The notes below the pieces were generated by a model. It had not been told where the DNA came from, ran no database searches, and worked only from the letters and a program-made list of their open reading frames with translations. This document shows, in pieces, positions 1 through 13,100 of a stretch of DNA of 64,000 nucleotides. The stretch is from Apostichopus japonicus (Eukaryota; Echinodermata; Holothuroidea; Aspidochirotida; Stichopodidae): positions 19,430,111 through 19,494,110 of the forward strand of contig NC_092576.1 of assembly GCF_037975245.1 (NCBI RefSeq), in the 5' to 3' direction. The position numbers were made by a program, and so were the translations under genes. The first letter of the stretch is position 1. Every line of letters begins with the position of its first letter.

Positions 1-235
1 CTATTTGCAAAGGCAGTTATCTCTCCATTAGGAATATTGGTCGCATACATCATAACATTACTGAAGAAACATGTGCATTGCTTGTCCAGACAATTGTAAC
101 CTCAAAATTAGATATATAACTGTAATTCTCTTCTGCAGTCTGTGCAACCATCGCTTATTGATAGCTTCCAACGCGTACAAAACTCAGCAGACGGCCTGAT
201 TACTAGTGCTCTACTAGAAGGGTCTACTAGAATGA
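1..235 (+). pseudogene. Degraded non-LTR retrotransposon (LINE) fragment, reverse transcriptase C-terminal part
   Basis: Broken frames on + resemble the region C-terminal to the RT domain of CR1/L2-like LINEs: an RNIGRI-like stretch, TEETCALLVQ, SKLD, then after frame breaks SFQRVQNSADGLIT, which matches the common LQRVQNSAARL-type motif. Stops interrupt it (for example after SKLDI), so it is dead. It is cut by the window's left edge, so more of the element may lie upstream. Family assignment rests on motif memory, not on a search. Confidence 0.6.
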
Positions 236-859
236 TTCTGAGATGGCCAGTCCTTTGGTATGGTTGTTCAATGCATGCTACTAACCTGGAGTTTTTGTTA
301 TGTTTGAAATCTCTATTCAGTTAACAAATCATGCATCTCTTAGTTGAGTTTTATTGAAACACGATACCGTTTGTTATCTAAGACATTTTAAAGCTTTCGG
401 AGACCTTCTCCAAGGCTTTAGGTTAGAACGATTGCAGTTAATGGGAAAAGAGTAGTGGTTAGTGTAGTCTTTCTATGACAATACTGGTCTTTTTGAAAAA
501 ATTCCAAATAGGTCATAATAATTAGTGTTACTATGTATTAGGAAATCCTGATCTTTCTACTTTGGAGCGTTACCATAGTTACTGGGGTGGTCCCAATATG
601 GCCATCTTTTCGGGGTTCCACCGCTAGGGTGTCCCCTTCCCAAAGTTGATTGAAACTCCTAGGTGTGGCACTTCTCCGAGTGGTAAGGGGATAAGTTTGA
701 ATAAAAAGGCCAAACATCCAGCACAGAGTGTCAGTAGCATGCGCCATGAAGGCATTTAATGCCCCCACCACCCCCACGCCTCTGAACCGCCAAAATAATC
801 TCAGATTCATATTCAGCGCCCCAAGTAGCACCAGGTGAGATGTTATTCGTTCGTTCTGG

Positions 860-1229
860 AAACACCAAATTTAGGGTCCCTGCCCCCTCCCAGTGGTTTT
901 TTGCCCCTAAAGACCCCACACAAAACCCAATTCCAAAATAAACTTCAGATTCGTGATCAGCATGTCGAGAACTACCAGAAAAGATACACATTGCCCGTCT
1001 TTGCGACAAAAAATATTTTCACCCCAAAAAACCGTAAGGAGTACCCCTTGCAGTTTTTGCCAAAATTGCCCAAAAAATGGATTTCTTCAAAATGAAGTCA
1101 CATGATGTTATCCATGCCAAGGATCCCAAATCTGCAACTCTCAGGTCCATATCTGCTTCCGTTCAGGAGATACGTGGTCCCAGAGGACCCGATAGAAATA
1201 TGTGCTCTTCATACGTGCAAAAGTTGGAA
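860..1229 (+). repeat. Dispersed direct repeat, copy 1 (about 370 bp)
   Basis: This stretch recurs at 1935-2311. Shared blocks include the one around AATAAACTTCAGATT, the one around AAAAGATACACATTGCCCGT, and a long block from GGATCCCAAATCTGCAAC to the AGGAGATAC region. Divergence is moderate, with substitutions and small indels. No coding frame is conserved between copies. It is probably an old transposon or a local segmental duplication. Confidence 0.75.
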
Positions 1230-1934
1230 AACTCCCTCTTGTCAACCCCCACCCCCCTCCTGTCCTCTCTGAAGTACCCATCAAAATTATATTTTGATGT
1301 GGAGTAGGAGAAACCCTCGTCATTGTCATACACCAATTTCGTGTAATTATCTGACCGGAAAAGGCCTTTTGTCTATATGATTTCTATCTGTGCCAAAAAA
1401 AGGTGTTTTTGCCTTGAAAAGTTTTAAAAAGTACCTCTTTTTGGTACCCCGTCCTTTCCACTGAGGGTATGTGAAAGGGCTAATTTTTTGTTATGTGGGA
1501 GACGAGAGTCCTAGGGACGTGTAGACAACTCATACGGTAGCATTTATTATTGGGAAGGGGGTATAGTCTATATGTTTTGGAGGCCCCCTCAAAAATAGTC
1601 GTTTTTCACCGGTAGTAGCTACTGTACCCTATACAAGGACCCCTGCGCCTACGTCAACATTTGATTAGTTTTTTTACCCGAACTTAAATCAGGCCAAGTT
1701 ATCAGTAGTGAGTAGTAGACACACGTAGGTGGGTGTACTGCCAATTTCAAGTCCGAGGCTACTTGTCTCCTAAATGTCAGCTTTTTACCACATGTCCACA
1801 TTATTTGTCCCCTTTGAAGGGGCCTAGCTCTTGCAGGGCGCGTGTGAAGCGTCAACTATGTCTTGAAACTGTAAGCATGATTTCCCCTAACCCTAATATG
1901 CAACTCCTCTCTGCATAGCCCCTTACCTTGTTTG

Positions 1935-2311
1935 TTTTTGGGGACACCCACTTGGGCCTGTGCCCCCATCCCTAGGTTTTTGGCCCCTACGCCCCCCACA
2001 CAACACCCAATCCCAAAATAAACTTCAGATTTGTAATCAGCTTGTCAAGAACAACTAGAAAAGATACACATTGCCCGTCTTAGCGACAACAATTATTTTC
2101 ACCCCAAAAAACCATAAGGGGTGTACCCCTTGCAGTTTTTGCCAAACTTGCCAAAAAAATGGATTTCGTCAAAATGACGTCACATGGGAATATCGATGCC
2201 CAGGATCCCAAATCTGCAACTCTCAGGTCCATATCTGCTTCAGTACAGGAGATACTTGGTCCCAGAGGACCCGATAGAAATATGTGTACTTTATAAGTGC
2301 AAAAGTTGGTA
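1935..2311 (+). repeat. Dispersed direct repeat, copy 2
   Basis: Second copy of the repeat at 860-1229, same orientation, about 1.08 kb downstream. It ends near GTGCAAAAGTTGG in both copies. The DNA between the copies (1230-1934) shows no recognised gene or repeat. Confidence 0.75.
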
Positions 2312-2339
2312 ATAGGGATCACAGGTCCCGGTTGTCCAT

Positions 2340-3780
2340 TTTTAGGTACCGGTCGTCCTTTGGTCTATATTAGGGTTTTGATACTTTGTACCAATGAAAT
2401 ATAAAAAGTAAATATGACAATATCATTGAGATCATATTTGAGTATAAAAATAACCCAACATGATCATTTACAGGTCATTTGTCAATGGAGTAACAGTAAC
2501 AAAATGCAACCTAGACTGGTAGCTGTTGGTTTTAACAATTTACAATAAGTGGCCCTTCGAGTAGAATTTATGCAATGGTTTGAGATGCAGTAACTATTTA
2601 ATAATAACTATTCAAAGCATTCCCAGAACTCCTGTCAGTTATACTTATAGGATTAGTTCAGGTGTCACAATGTTTATCTTATATGAAAGAGGACATTAAA
2701 AGAACCCAATAGTGAAGAAAGTATTCCAATTCATTTTCTGCTTAGGAGTTTCTATCTGATTGTGTAGATTAAAGTTCTATCTGATTGTGTAGAAACTGCT
2801 GAAATCAGACTAGCTGTGATGTCATATCCTCACATACCTGAAAAGTCTTATTTGATTAAATTTGATCAAGTTATTTTATTAAGTTAAAAGTTATTTTATT
2901 AAAATACTTTGTACGATTTTATGACTTTTTTTTACTTTTTCTTGGTCCAAATCTTGTGAACCAACAGTTTTTCTGGACCAAATTTTGATAATGCCATTGG
3001 GCTCTTGTATTATCATATACTTTAGTATAAGAATTACTGAATGGTACCTGACCATGTGTGATACTATGAATATTCAGTAGAGACAGTGTCATATTGTATC
3101 AACTGAAGTTGGTATGATGATAATATTGGGTGATGACATATACAACACATTTGAGTTCCTTTCATCAATAGACCCTAGTGCCCATTGGGCCATTGTTATA
3201 AATCTTTTGTACAGTTTCAGAAACTTTAATGTCCATTGTGACTACTGTCACATATATCAGCTGTACAATTAATATCTTATTAGACTAGCCTCCGTCACTA
3301 ATGGGGAGTGGGTGGTGTATTTTATAGGCACTGATCACCCAATCCTTGACCGAGAGGTGTTCATCTGCCATCTGGATGCCCGAACTGTTCTGAATCTCAG
3401 GATGCTTTCAGTTTAGGTCATGTATAGTGCACACCTCCCACCGCACCGCTTATGTGCGTTTCTGGTGTGAGGGGGCCAGCGACCCCCCACCCGTCAGTAG
3501 TTCCTAAGCTGCTGTGAACCACTGTTAGGCCCATGTTGATTTCTCTTATAGTGCTGCACAGCCTATATTAGCTCTTGAGTTATCTTCATGGGCTATTGTT
3601 CACGATACCTTTTTTTTAAAAACTGGATTTATGGTGCATTGTTAAGTGATTTATTTGCTTTTCATTTACATTACAATTGTTATTTTGCACAAATTTTATT
3701 CAAAGTGTTTTTCAAATGTCAATGGCTACTTTCAAATAGGATGTCTATTGTGCCAGTACTAAATAATGTGCAATATATGT
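2340..3780. other. Gene-free stretch
   Basis: AT-rich DNA with no ORF of convincing composition and no recognised RNA gene. It holds a local duplication of TTCTATCTGATTGTGTAGA near 2750-2795 and otherwise nothing I can name. Confidence 0.5.
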
Positions 3781-3797
3781 GTTTGTATTGTTGTCCC

Positions 3798-4462
3798 GAC
3801 TAGACAATACCAGTTTGCATAGATTATACCAGGACAAGACAAGGACTGGACAATATCAACATAAAGGTCTTGTTCTGGTATTTTCCAGTGCTTGTCTTGT
3901 CTTGTCTGCTGGTATTGTCTGTGCAAACTGGTATCGTCCTGTTATCGTTCAATCCTGGTATTGTCTAGTCCTTGTCCTGGTATTGTCCAGTCCTTGTCCT
4001 GGTATTGTCTAGTCTTTGTCCTGGTAGTGTCCAGTCCTTGTCCTGGATTGTCTAGTCTTTGTTCTGTTTTAGTCTAGTCTTTGTCCTGGTATTGTCTAGT
4101 CCTTGTCCTGGTATTGTCTAGTCTTTGTCCTGGTATTGTCTAGTCTTTGTCCTGGTATTGTCTAGTCCTTGTCCTGGCATTGTCTAGTCTTTGTCCTGGT
4201 ATTGTCTAGTCCTTGTCCTGGTATTGTCTAGTCCTTGTCCTGGTATTGTCTAGTCTTTGTCCTGGTATTGTCTAGTCCTTGTCCTGGTATTGTCTAGTCT
4301 TTGTCCTGGTATTGTCTAGTCCTTGTCCTGGTATTGTCTAGTCCTAGTCATGGTATTGTCTAGTCTTTGTCCTGGTATTGTTTAGTCTTTGTCCTGGTAT
4401 TGTCTAGTCCTTGTCCTGGTATTGTTTAGTCTTTGTCCTGGTATTGTCTAGTCCTTGTCTTC
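3798..4462. repeat. 22-bp minisatellite with inverted leader units
   Basis: The main array (about 3950-4462) repeats a unit close to GTATTGTCTAGTCCTTGTCCTG, roughly two dozen copies, with C/T and single-base variants distributed among units. The left end (about 3798-3857) carries the reverse complement of the same motif (GACTAGACAATACCAG, CCAGGACAAGACAAGGACTGGACAA). The locus therefore has opposed copies before the direct array and could fold back. Short ORFs across it are composition artefacts. Confidence 0.9.
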
Positions 4463-4529
4463 TCATGGTCTTGAACCTTTTTTTCTCATTTGACTTGTTG
4501 CTGTAAATGCAATAGCTTCTTTGTTTTAA

Positions 4530-5150
4530 TTGAAGTGTTTGTCTTGTCATTGTACCTTCCATTGTACTGTTTTCTCTTTACATTGCTTTGCTGTAAATAC
4601 AAAAGCTTCCCCCTGTCCCTGCATGTACAAAGCTAAAACTAACACGGCTTGTAAATACACTGTCTTGTTGCCGTGGAGATCACCTCCCTACCAGTAGATT
4701 AGATTTTTTCTTTCTTTCTTTTTTTCTTTTAATTAAACTGTTTGTCTTGTCATTGTACCTTCCATTGTACTGTTTTCTCTTTACATTGCTTTGCTGTAAA
4801 TACAAAAGCTTCCCCCTGTCCCTGCATGTACAAAGCTAAAACTAACACGGCTTGTAAATACACCGTCTTGTTGCCGTGGAGATCACCTCCCTACCAGTAG
4901 TTTAGATTTTTTTTATTTCTTTCTTTTTCTATTTTAATTAAAGTGTTTGTCTTGTCATTGTACCTGCTACCATTGTACTGTTTTCTCATTACATTACTTT
5001 GCTGACATAAATACAGTAGCTTCTCCCTGTCCCTGCATGTACAAAGCTAAAACTAACACAGCTTGTAAATACACCGTCTTGTTGCCGTGGAGATCAACTC
5101 CCTGCCAGTAGTTTAGATTTTGTCTTTCTTTTTCCTTTTTCTTCTTGATT
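4530..5150 (+). repeat. Three tandem copies of a ~200-bp unit
   Basis: Units start near 4536, 4740 and 4938. Each runs from a TGTTTGTCTTGTCATTGTACC block through CCTGTCCCTGCATGTACAAAG and CTTGTTGCCGTGGAGATCA to a T-rich end. The first two are nearly identical; the third is more diverged. No coding potential is seen. The shared TTGTC words suggest a compositional link to the adjacent 22-bp minisatellite, but the units are different. Confidence 0.85.
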
Positions 5151-5406
5151 TACAGATCCCAGTGATGTGTATTCCTTGTCACTCTCTTTGTCCTATGGGG
5201 GTTCACCTACCCTCTTACTGAATAGTTGATTGATAGTTAAACCAACATTGGACAAAATTAAAGCGAGAGAAGACAGGAAGGGAATATACTTTACTGAGAT
5301 GTGTAGCCACTGTCAGCCATCATAACTTTGTCAATAGTTTGTCAATGAGTTGAGCTGTATTATCCAACTGCTACCTCACTGCCTCTTTGCTTGTTAATTC
5401 GCTATA

Positions 5407-5465
5407 ACGGCACATGACAGTATGCATACAGGCATATTAGCTGTATCCATACTGTCATGTGCCGT
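5407..5465. other. Near-perfect 59-nt hairpin (possible miRNA-like fold)
   Basis: An outer stem of 18 bp is perfect: ACGGCACATGACAGTATG at 5407-5424 pairs with 5448-5465. After a single C/C mismatch, a further 6 bp pair (ATACAG at 5426-5431 with CTGTAT at 5441-5446) around a 9-nt loop. Stem length is in the range of a miRNA precursor, but it is nearly perfect and could instead be a small foldback insertion. No promoter or homologue is recognised. Confidence 0.6.
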
Positions 5466-6160
5466 AGAAACTTCCAACTGCATTACACTCCAAGTCATAG
5501 AGATTTGTGTTTTTTTATCTTTAATTGGATAATTAACCTTTTAATTAGGGGTAATTTTTGTTATGTTATGTGCCAATTGTAGGGGGAAGGGGGTTATTTG
5601 ATTTAGAGCAATGATTGTCTGTTTTATTATGTATGTGGATCTTAATGTGTATTTCTATGTACTTCTCAGGGTGTCTGTGCTCAGGGTTCTGTGTTGTTTT
5701 TTGTTTACTAATTATTTCAATAATGATGCATTTAATTTAATTCTAATAGTTTTTATGAATTTAAATTTGTACAGATTAATGAATTTGAATTGTAAATTAT
5801 TGAAATAAATAGAAAAGAAGAAAGAAATAAGGTCTTTAGTCTTATGTTGGAGTCATTTTGTTCTGCACATAATTTCACAGTGCTGCTTAAGTATTTCTTT
5901 GTTTTTCCTCAGCTTTAACTATGTTGTTGTATTTATAGCAGAATTTCCATAACTGAGCAACAGTTTAGGCTATTCAGTTCAAATTTTCAGAGAACCTCTG
6001 TTGAAAAATTTGCCATTAATGCATGAAGCCAGATATTGATTACCATGAATTGTTAATAAGTAATGGTCATATCTCTAGCTTGTCAAATAAAATGTTAATT
6101 AATTTAGTACTTAGAGAAAAAAACTGGCTTCATATGCACATCAGAGACAAAATTTTGCAT
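5466..6160. other. Gene-free AT-rich stretch
   Basis: No supported gene. It contains an AATAAA near 5803 followed by an A-rich segment, which could be an old retroposed 3' end or the 3' end of an unseen transcript. Short ORFs here have no recognisable domains. Confidence 0.4.
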
Positions 6161-6169
6161 GCCCAATGT

Positions 6170-6990
6170 AAGTTTGAGGAACTATATGGGCTCCCATGCT
6201 TCTCATTGTAGCACCCTCACTAGGTTCCAGCGTGACGGGACAAATACCCCCTAGACAATTACCCACTGGACATTTACCCCCCGGAGAATCCCCCAGGATA
6301 ACTACCACCCCGACAGATACCCACCAGACAATTACCCCAGAGGACAAAAACCCCCCGGAAAGCTACACACCTGGACAACTACCTCATCGGACGAATACCC
6401 CCTAGGGTCGTTGTGTGCACTGGCCCTTTAGACGCAGGAGGGGGATGGGGTGAGGCATGGCTATTAGGGCTATGAAAGAAAAAGAATAACAATCTGATAT
6501 ATCAGAATAATAATCTGATATGTCAGATTAAGAAAATTATCTCTCATGGCCCTAATGGGCTTTCATACTACGGGGTTCACCAGCTAAAGGTCTGCTTGGT
6601 TCACGGGGAGAGGGGTACTGGGGCGTATTCTGGTTTAGTTCAGGTAGCAACATGGGTGTGGTATCTGTGCCGGTGTATTCATGTGGATGGAGTTTTCCCG
6701 GAGGTAATTGCCGGAGGGTGGGGTTATTGCCCTCAGCGGTAATTGTCATGGGGGTACTTGTCCGGGGAAATTGTCTGGGGGTACTTATCCTGGGGGTATT
6801 TGTCCTTGGGGTGTATGTCCAGGGGTAGTCGTTCCCAGAGGTATTCCTTTTCGGAGGTTTTGTCTGGGGCTGATTGTCAGGGGGGTACTTGTCCTGGGGG
6901 TATGAGTCTGGGTGGTATATGTACGGGGGGTAGTTGTCCGGCAACCATATGTCTCATGCATTTCAATGGGCACTATAGTTCCTTGTTTTA
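6170..6990. mobile_element. Foldback transposon with degenerate GGACAATTACCCCC arrays in both ends
   Basis: The left part (about 6235-6405) is a degenerate tandem array of a roughly 15-18 bp unit close to GGACAATTACCCCC. The right part (about 6690-6945) carries the same unit in reverse complement (GGGGGTACTTGTCC-like). The outer ends share an imperfect inverted repeat around AGGAACTATA (left near 6177, right near 6975). This is the structure of a foldback element with internally repetitive terminal repeats. The proline-rich ORFs on both strands are by-products of the repeat. Confidence 0.7.
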
Positions 6991-6999
6991 AGTAAAATA

Positions 7000-9440
7000 A
7001 GTGTGTTGCATATGTCATCACCCAATGTTATCATCATACCAACTTCGTATCAACTCTTTTAAATATGCCTTTGGTCATGTTACATATGAGTAACTCCAAT
7101 GATCAAGTAAATGCTAACACAACAGAAATGGAACTATCCAAAGTTGAGTCCAGAAAAAAAGTTGGCTCGAAAGGATTTGGGACCAAAACATCCTAACCAA
7201 AAATGGCAGAACAAATGGGTCTAGAATATTACAGGGACTCAGCCAGAAATGGAAATGTGGTGGGAGAGGAACAGAATTTTAAAAGGGCATTTATCATAAA
7301 GGGAGCATTATAACGCTTATCAGAGCTCCATGATGTACAAAAAAATGTTTGCCCAAAATGACTCCCACATGGCGAGAAAAAAGACTACTATAAGAGTTTT
7401 GTATTACGTACAGTAGCAGACAAATTTTCAGGGGGAAGAGTGAGAAGGGTCACTTAGTATCATCCAACGTGAAAAGGAGCTTTAATGATTTCCCCTGCTT
7501 TTAGTTGAATTTTACTTTTAGGGGTACTCACAGGGGGGTGGAGAGATTGCTCCCCCACCCACCTGCCCCCTGGCTACATCCCTGTGAAACTGCTCGTTTG
7601 CTTTAAACGAGTAAAAATTTGATAGTTTTTTTTTAAATGGTTTTGCTTCAAGCGGGCCACCAGGCTATCTGCCCTTTCTCACCGGATTTACTGGATAAAC
7701 AAAGCAAGACCATCTATTACTGCATCCTGCAACTGGTTTAAAACACTTTGCTGACACTGCTTGTAAAATTTAACATATATATGAATAAATCTATATATGA
7801 CTATTTTGAATGATGCAGAACAATGCTGGTTATACGGTAGGTGGCAAGCTTTCCACATATTTTACACAGTGATGTGTATATCACTTGCGGCAAGTAAACT
7901 ATACAGTAATTGTTTGAAATTTGTTACAGAGGGTAGAGCCAGCAGTTGAGGTATAAAACACACATGTAGAGAAACCGCAGCCAATTAGTCACTCCACAAT
8001 TTTGTATCTTTTAGCCAAAGTGGAAAACATCATTGAGTTCTTGACTGTTTGATTCAATAGTATCTTAAGTTAACAACACAGTGGGCATTGTGCAGACAGC
8101 TGGTTGAATCAGTTTGCCATTATCATGCTTCCTTTATGATGAAACATATATATGAAAGGAGAAACAAAAGCAGATAGAAAATGCAGGAATGGTATTGCCT
8201 GATTTGATGTTCCTACGAAATTTTTCTCAGTACGAATTATTGCTACACTTATCACGGCAATGAACATACCAATCATCTTTTGTATGTATTGCTTACTTCA
8301 GCCCTTCTGTAATGATTAAATATTATATTAAACATGAAAAAAACATATGAAATTCCTAGCAAACCACAATTCTAATTGTTGATTTTAGTTCACTATGACC
8401 ATCCTTCTAGTACTACTGTAGTGTTGCATCATAAATTTGAGAAGGGGTGTCACACTAACAACCTTCTCTTGTAATGTAAACAAAGTCACGGCTAACTACA
8501 GAATGTTTTAGTCATTTACTCTTTACCTTCACTAATAATAATATAAGTATTTAATTTAAGGGTTATACAGCCTAGTTATTATAGGCCTAAGCTACCGTAA
8601 GTTTTGTAACCAACGTAACTTGTAAGTTAGTTAGGCTAGGCCTACACGTTAGTTGGAGTTAGGGAGTTCTTGTACACACAGCTAGGTCTACGCAACTTAG
8701 ACATATGTTTTATGTACAATTTCACCCAATTCAATTGTCAGTGATCACTTGTTTTGGCTATAATTTTATGATCTTGAGACGGTTACAGTACGTAGTGTCA
8801 CATTTTAAGACTTCGAGATCGACGGTAAGAAACGTGATGTTGAATGCACACCAGCTGATGTGTGTTATTGTTGTTGTTATTTCTTATCGTAAGTTCTATT
8901 GCTGTGGGTGCACATAAGAACTAAAAAGTACATTTAGTGTCAGCCGGAAAGGCTTACCTCGTTGTGAAAGTTTTGTTGAGAAAAGGGACATATTTTACGA
9001 AATAATGTAGTACGTTATGAAAGATGTCAGAGGAACTAAATAATAAACAGATACGAAGAGTTATAAAATAGGGAAACTGTTAAAACTGTGTAAAATAAGA
9101 TATTTACGTATAGAGAAATATACGTAAAGTTTTTGTTTTTAAAACAGTTGGATGAAAAAAATGGACGATGTTTTCCTTTGATTGTTAGCCGGAATTGTTG
9201 GAAACGATAACTTTTGCCGAATATGCTTGAAAGAAGTACAAACGAAGTCGAAAATACATGCATTTTGAATGTGCATTGGCAACGACCAAACCATTATGTG
9301 CGAAAGCATCAAATGGACCAAAAAGTTACAAGCGTATTAGATGCTCTCTATGGCGAAAAAACACCAAAAGGACCATCGCACTAGGTGGAGAGAGAGTAGG
9401 TTGGCGTCTATCTTGGCGCAGAGTGCTCTATGTCCATTGG
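7000..9440. other. Gene-free stretch
   Basis: No gene is supported. Near 7525-7585 a G/C-rich piece (CCCCCTGGCTACATCCCTGTG) resembles the terminus of non-autonomous DNA transposons common in marine invertebrates, but no partner terminus was found. The rest is AT-rich unique-looking DNA. Confidence 0.4.
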
Positions 9441-9450
9441 ACAGAGCGGA

Positions 9451-9664
<214 letters not shown>

Positions 9665-9910
9665 GCGGGGGTTGTAGTTATGGGTAAATCGTCATTTAAA
9701 TATCCATTATACTAATATCATTAATATTAAAAAAAAGATAGGAAGAACGCCATCAATTTTTGTGCTGTTTACCTTACTGTAAATTTCCTCTTTTGCAGTG
9801 TTCTTCTTTTTCCTTTTTACTCTGCTCAGTGAACTTTCAAAAGCTGAACAAAACTACTGAGTCAAACATACAACATTATTGATACTTAAGGCAGCCACAA
9901 TAACGTTTCC

Positions 9911-9932
9911 TCAAACTGAATATTCAGTTTGA
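9911..9932. repeat. 22-bp perfect palindrome upstream of F1
   Basis: The sequence is symmetric about ATAT with half-site TCAAACTGAAT. It lies about 180 bp upstream of the F1 start codon. In F2 only one half (GAACTGAATATTGAAAAG) remains. A dimeric transcription factor site is possible, but this is inference. Confidence 0.6.
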
Positions 9933-10026
9933 AAAGTGGATATTATCACCAGAATAGACAAATACATTACCACTATATAGTTTCTTTTCAATCGTACTTT
10001 GAAATAACGATAACATACCACGGCTT

Positions 10027-10032
10027 TATATA
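10027..10032 (+). promoter_or_regulatory. Candidate TATA box of F1
   Basis: TATATA lies 78 bp upstream of the ATG at 10110. The block from CCACGGCT to the start codon is conserved upstream of all three F-type first exons, but the TATA itself is altered in the other two (GAATATAAC and GTATTTAGC). The transcription start is unproven. Confidence 0.4.
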
Positions 10033-10109
10033 GCATTCCTATAACACATTCGAAGCGTAAGCATTCTCACCAGGTGGCAGGTTTTACTAAGCGGAAGACA
10101 TTATTCATT

Positions 10110-13100
10110 ATGACTGGTAAGTTTGTAAATAAAAAAAGAGATAGTGAATAATTAGAGTTAGAGTTAACATTATTAAATTTGAACTCCTTTATGAATACAA
10201 TATCGCAATACGTGTTCATAATAGCTGAAGAAACCAAGTGTACTTACATACGTACGATACATAATTCATGCCACGTAATATTTCAATATGGTATATTACA
10301 CACAATGGCGCACAAGATTACAATGCCGATGAAATATGACAATGACAACGATCATGTCAATGGCGTCTACGATGACGATGACGGTGACAATGACGATGAC
10401 GATGACTATAATGAATATTTTAAAATGTAAATTGTAATGCACATGGCTAGCCTGCAGACCATGTGTATCAAGCAGTAATGTCACACTTTATTGTACAAAG
10501 GAGGATGCTAACATTATTGCCTTTACTTGAATTGTTATGTGTTTGTATGTTGTATTAGGTATGGCTTAACTTCAGTGTATTTGTATGTATAGTTTAACTA
10601 GTATATATGTATGTATGGTTTAACTACAGTGTATTTGTAGGTATGGCATTAATACAGTGTTCTAGTATGTATGGCTTAACTACAGTGTATGTGTAGGTAT
10701 GGCTTAACTACTGTGTAATTGTATTCGATAATTGTGAAACATATCGAGGTCATTAAAGAGCATGTCACTTTACTTTCAACATTCAATATTTTAGCAGTGG
10801 CGTAGGAAGGTACTTTTGAGTTGGGGGGGGGGGGGGCTGAAGACTGATGGCCGGCCTGGGGGAGTGGTCTAAGGGGAGGGGGTGTCCCCTTCACCTTTGG
10901 AATTTTTTTGCATTTCCGGGTGGCCTCAGATGCAATTTGGTGCAATATAGCACACTTCAACACCCACTCCATTTTGTAAATAATTTTGCATTTTCACCTG
11001 GCCTTAGATGCAATTTGGTGCTCCAAATGAGATTTTTTTTTTTTTCCGCCAAAAAGTTCTAAGCACCAAGTTCAGTTAGTTACTTACTGATGATTATCCA
11101 CAACCGCACAAACAAGGCATCACCATGTTGAGAATAAGATTGGAAAAAATCATGACAGATTATTTTAAGTGTTGAGTGTTATATTAGACTCGATCACTCC
11201 CTGATATACAGGATATAAAAATGAAAAAGGGGTTTTCTGAATTGCGAAGCGGGGGTGGGGGCGGAATGATACTTCCGCCCACCCACCGATATTTTTCACT
11301 GGGGGGCTGGCGCCCCCCCCCCCAGCCTCCCGGTTCCTACGCCCTTGTATTTTAGTATATAGTAGGTACTGCCATAATAAATAAATGCGTATGATTAAAT
11401 TTACCCTTAAAACCGTTAGGTCTATATTGCAATATCTTGTGCTAATCATATATAGGCACGATTAAAGACTCCGTCAATGCAACCGTTCGAAACAGTTTTC
11501 ATTTATGGTGGCACACCCCAGACGCCCTTGTTATCTGGCCAATTAATTCAGAAATACAATCCTATCGTTATTTCAGTCAAGAAACATAACCTCTCTTCTG
11601 CCTCCACAACTGACTGTTTCGTTCGAACATTTGACGTCAATTATCCACCTTAGAAGCGAACGTATCATTATAATATTAATGAATTCTCGTTGATTAACAT
11701 AAGTTTATAACCGTTGTAATGACAGCATGTCAGCCTAGTTCAAAACAATCAACTTGAAAATATTGATGATGACAGTATGTGTGCGAATGTACATTGAGAC
11801 GTTATTCACATTCCTCTCTTGCTTTTGGTTACAAAATAAGCTTGATTATTTGACCGACAGTTTGTGGAAGTGGCATATGCCTTTAAGGTTCGCGTTTGTC
11901 CGAGAAAAACGGTCGCAACTTTTTTGGGGAATTTTTTGTGTCAAATTTGGGAGTAACTTTTAAAATTTCTGTTGTAACAATCATGACCATGGTAACTTGG
12001 CTTTTGCATGTTTTATTGATTGATTTTACACTAAAAAATCATTCTGTAAGATTATCAATGCATAGCCCACTCTTCTCACTTATTCGTAATGTAGGAATGG
12101 CTCATTAAATGAATGATTATTATAATTAAACGTTCAAAGATATATTAACATGAACGCTTGGCTAAACAGTACAGTGCACTATATTGACATGTAGTTAACG
12201 CAGTACTGTGCGCGTTTCACGTTGGCCGTTGCCAAATCACATACACATACATTTTGAAACGTAACAAATTATATACTAAACGGGGTGGGTGTGGTAGGCT
12301 AAAGAACAATAGTTAAAAGTATTGGCATTATCATACTACCGAACCTAGCCTAGGAGTTGGAGGACAGCGTTACAAATTACAGATAGACTATACTTTAATA
12401 TTGATAAACGGTGGAATGATTATTGCAAAAATATTCAAGGTAAGTTAGTTTTTGAGTGAATTTTGTGTCGCATTTTTGGTCGTAACAATAAGTAACACTG
12501 CATTTAGTTTTAAGACGGAACCATATTTTTGGTCGTCAGTATATAATCTCCGGTCGTGAAGAAAATACCGATTTCGGCGTAAAACGTTTACCTTGTATGC
12601 CGGAAATTAAGAAAAAGGATTGAATTAGTTCCTCTTTTAAACCCTAGAATTGAAAAAAAAGAGTTATATCTGAAGGTTTTCTTTTCATGGCATAGTTATA
12701 CAAAGTAAACCACTTCCTTATAATTCTGAACAAGACATTCAATGCACCATTAACACGCCTTTTGAATTGATTCTATATATGCAACCTTATTTACATATCG
12801 TGCTCATTGTTTGAGAAGTTGGCTTGCATGACAGTGATGTATATGAAATGTGTACAAAGCACGCGCACAATGAATTTTTTTCTGAAGTGTATTTAATAAA
12901 CCCCACACTATATACAGTGAAAGCAAGGCAAATCAAACATTTGGTTTAAAATGGCACTGTAGGCCTATTGGGTTTTAACATATTTGGACTTTGTCACATT
13001 AGCATTGAAAGCATGCAGGTCAACAACAATTCGTGTTGGTTATTTGTATTTGTATTTTCCCTCCAGTATACGTATAAAATTTATAGAGAGGAGTCATAAA

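Noticed and set aside
3798-4462. CRISPR-like array (22-bp repeats)
   Set aside because: The repeats are contiguous without unique spacers, and the genome is eukaryotic; it is a minisatellite.
6552-6944. 130-aa Pro/Thr-rich ORF on minus
   Set aside because: It is produced by the degenerate GGACAATTACCCCC array of a foldback element; equivalent ORFs exist on the other strand.
10335-10415. Asp-rich acidic protein segment in F1 intron 1
   Set aside because: A GATGAC microsatellite between exon 1 and exon 2; including it would break the frame that joins ATGACTG to the proline-rich exon.
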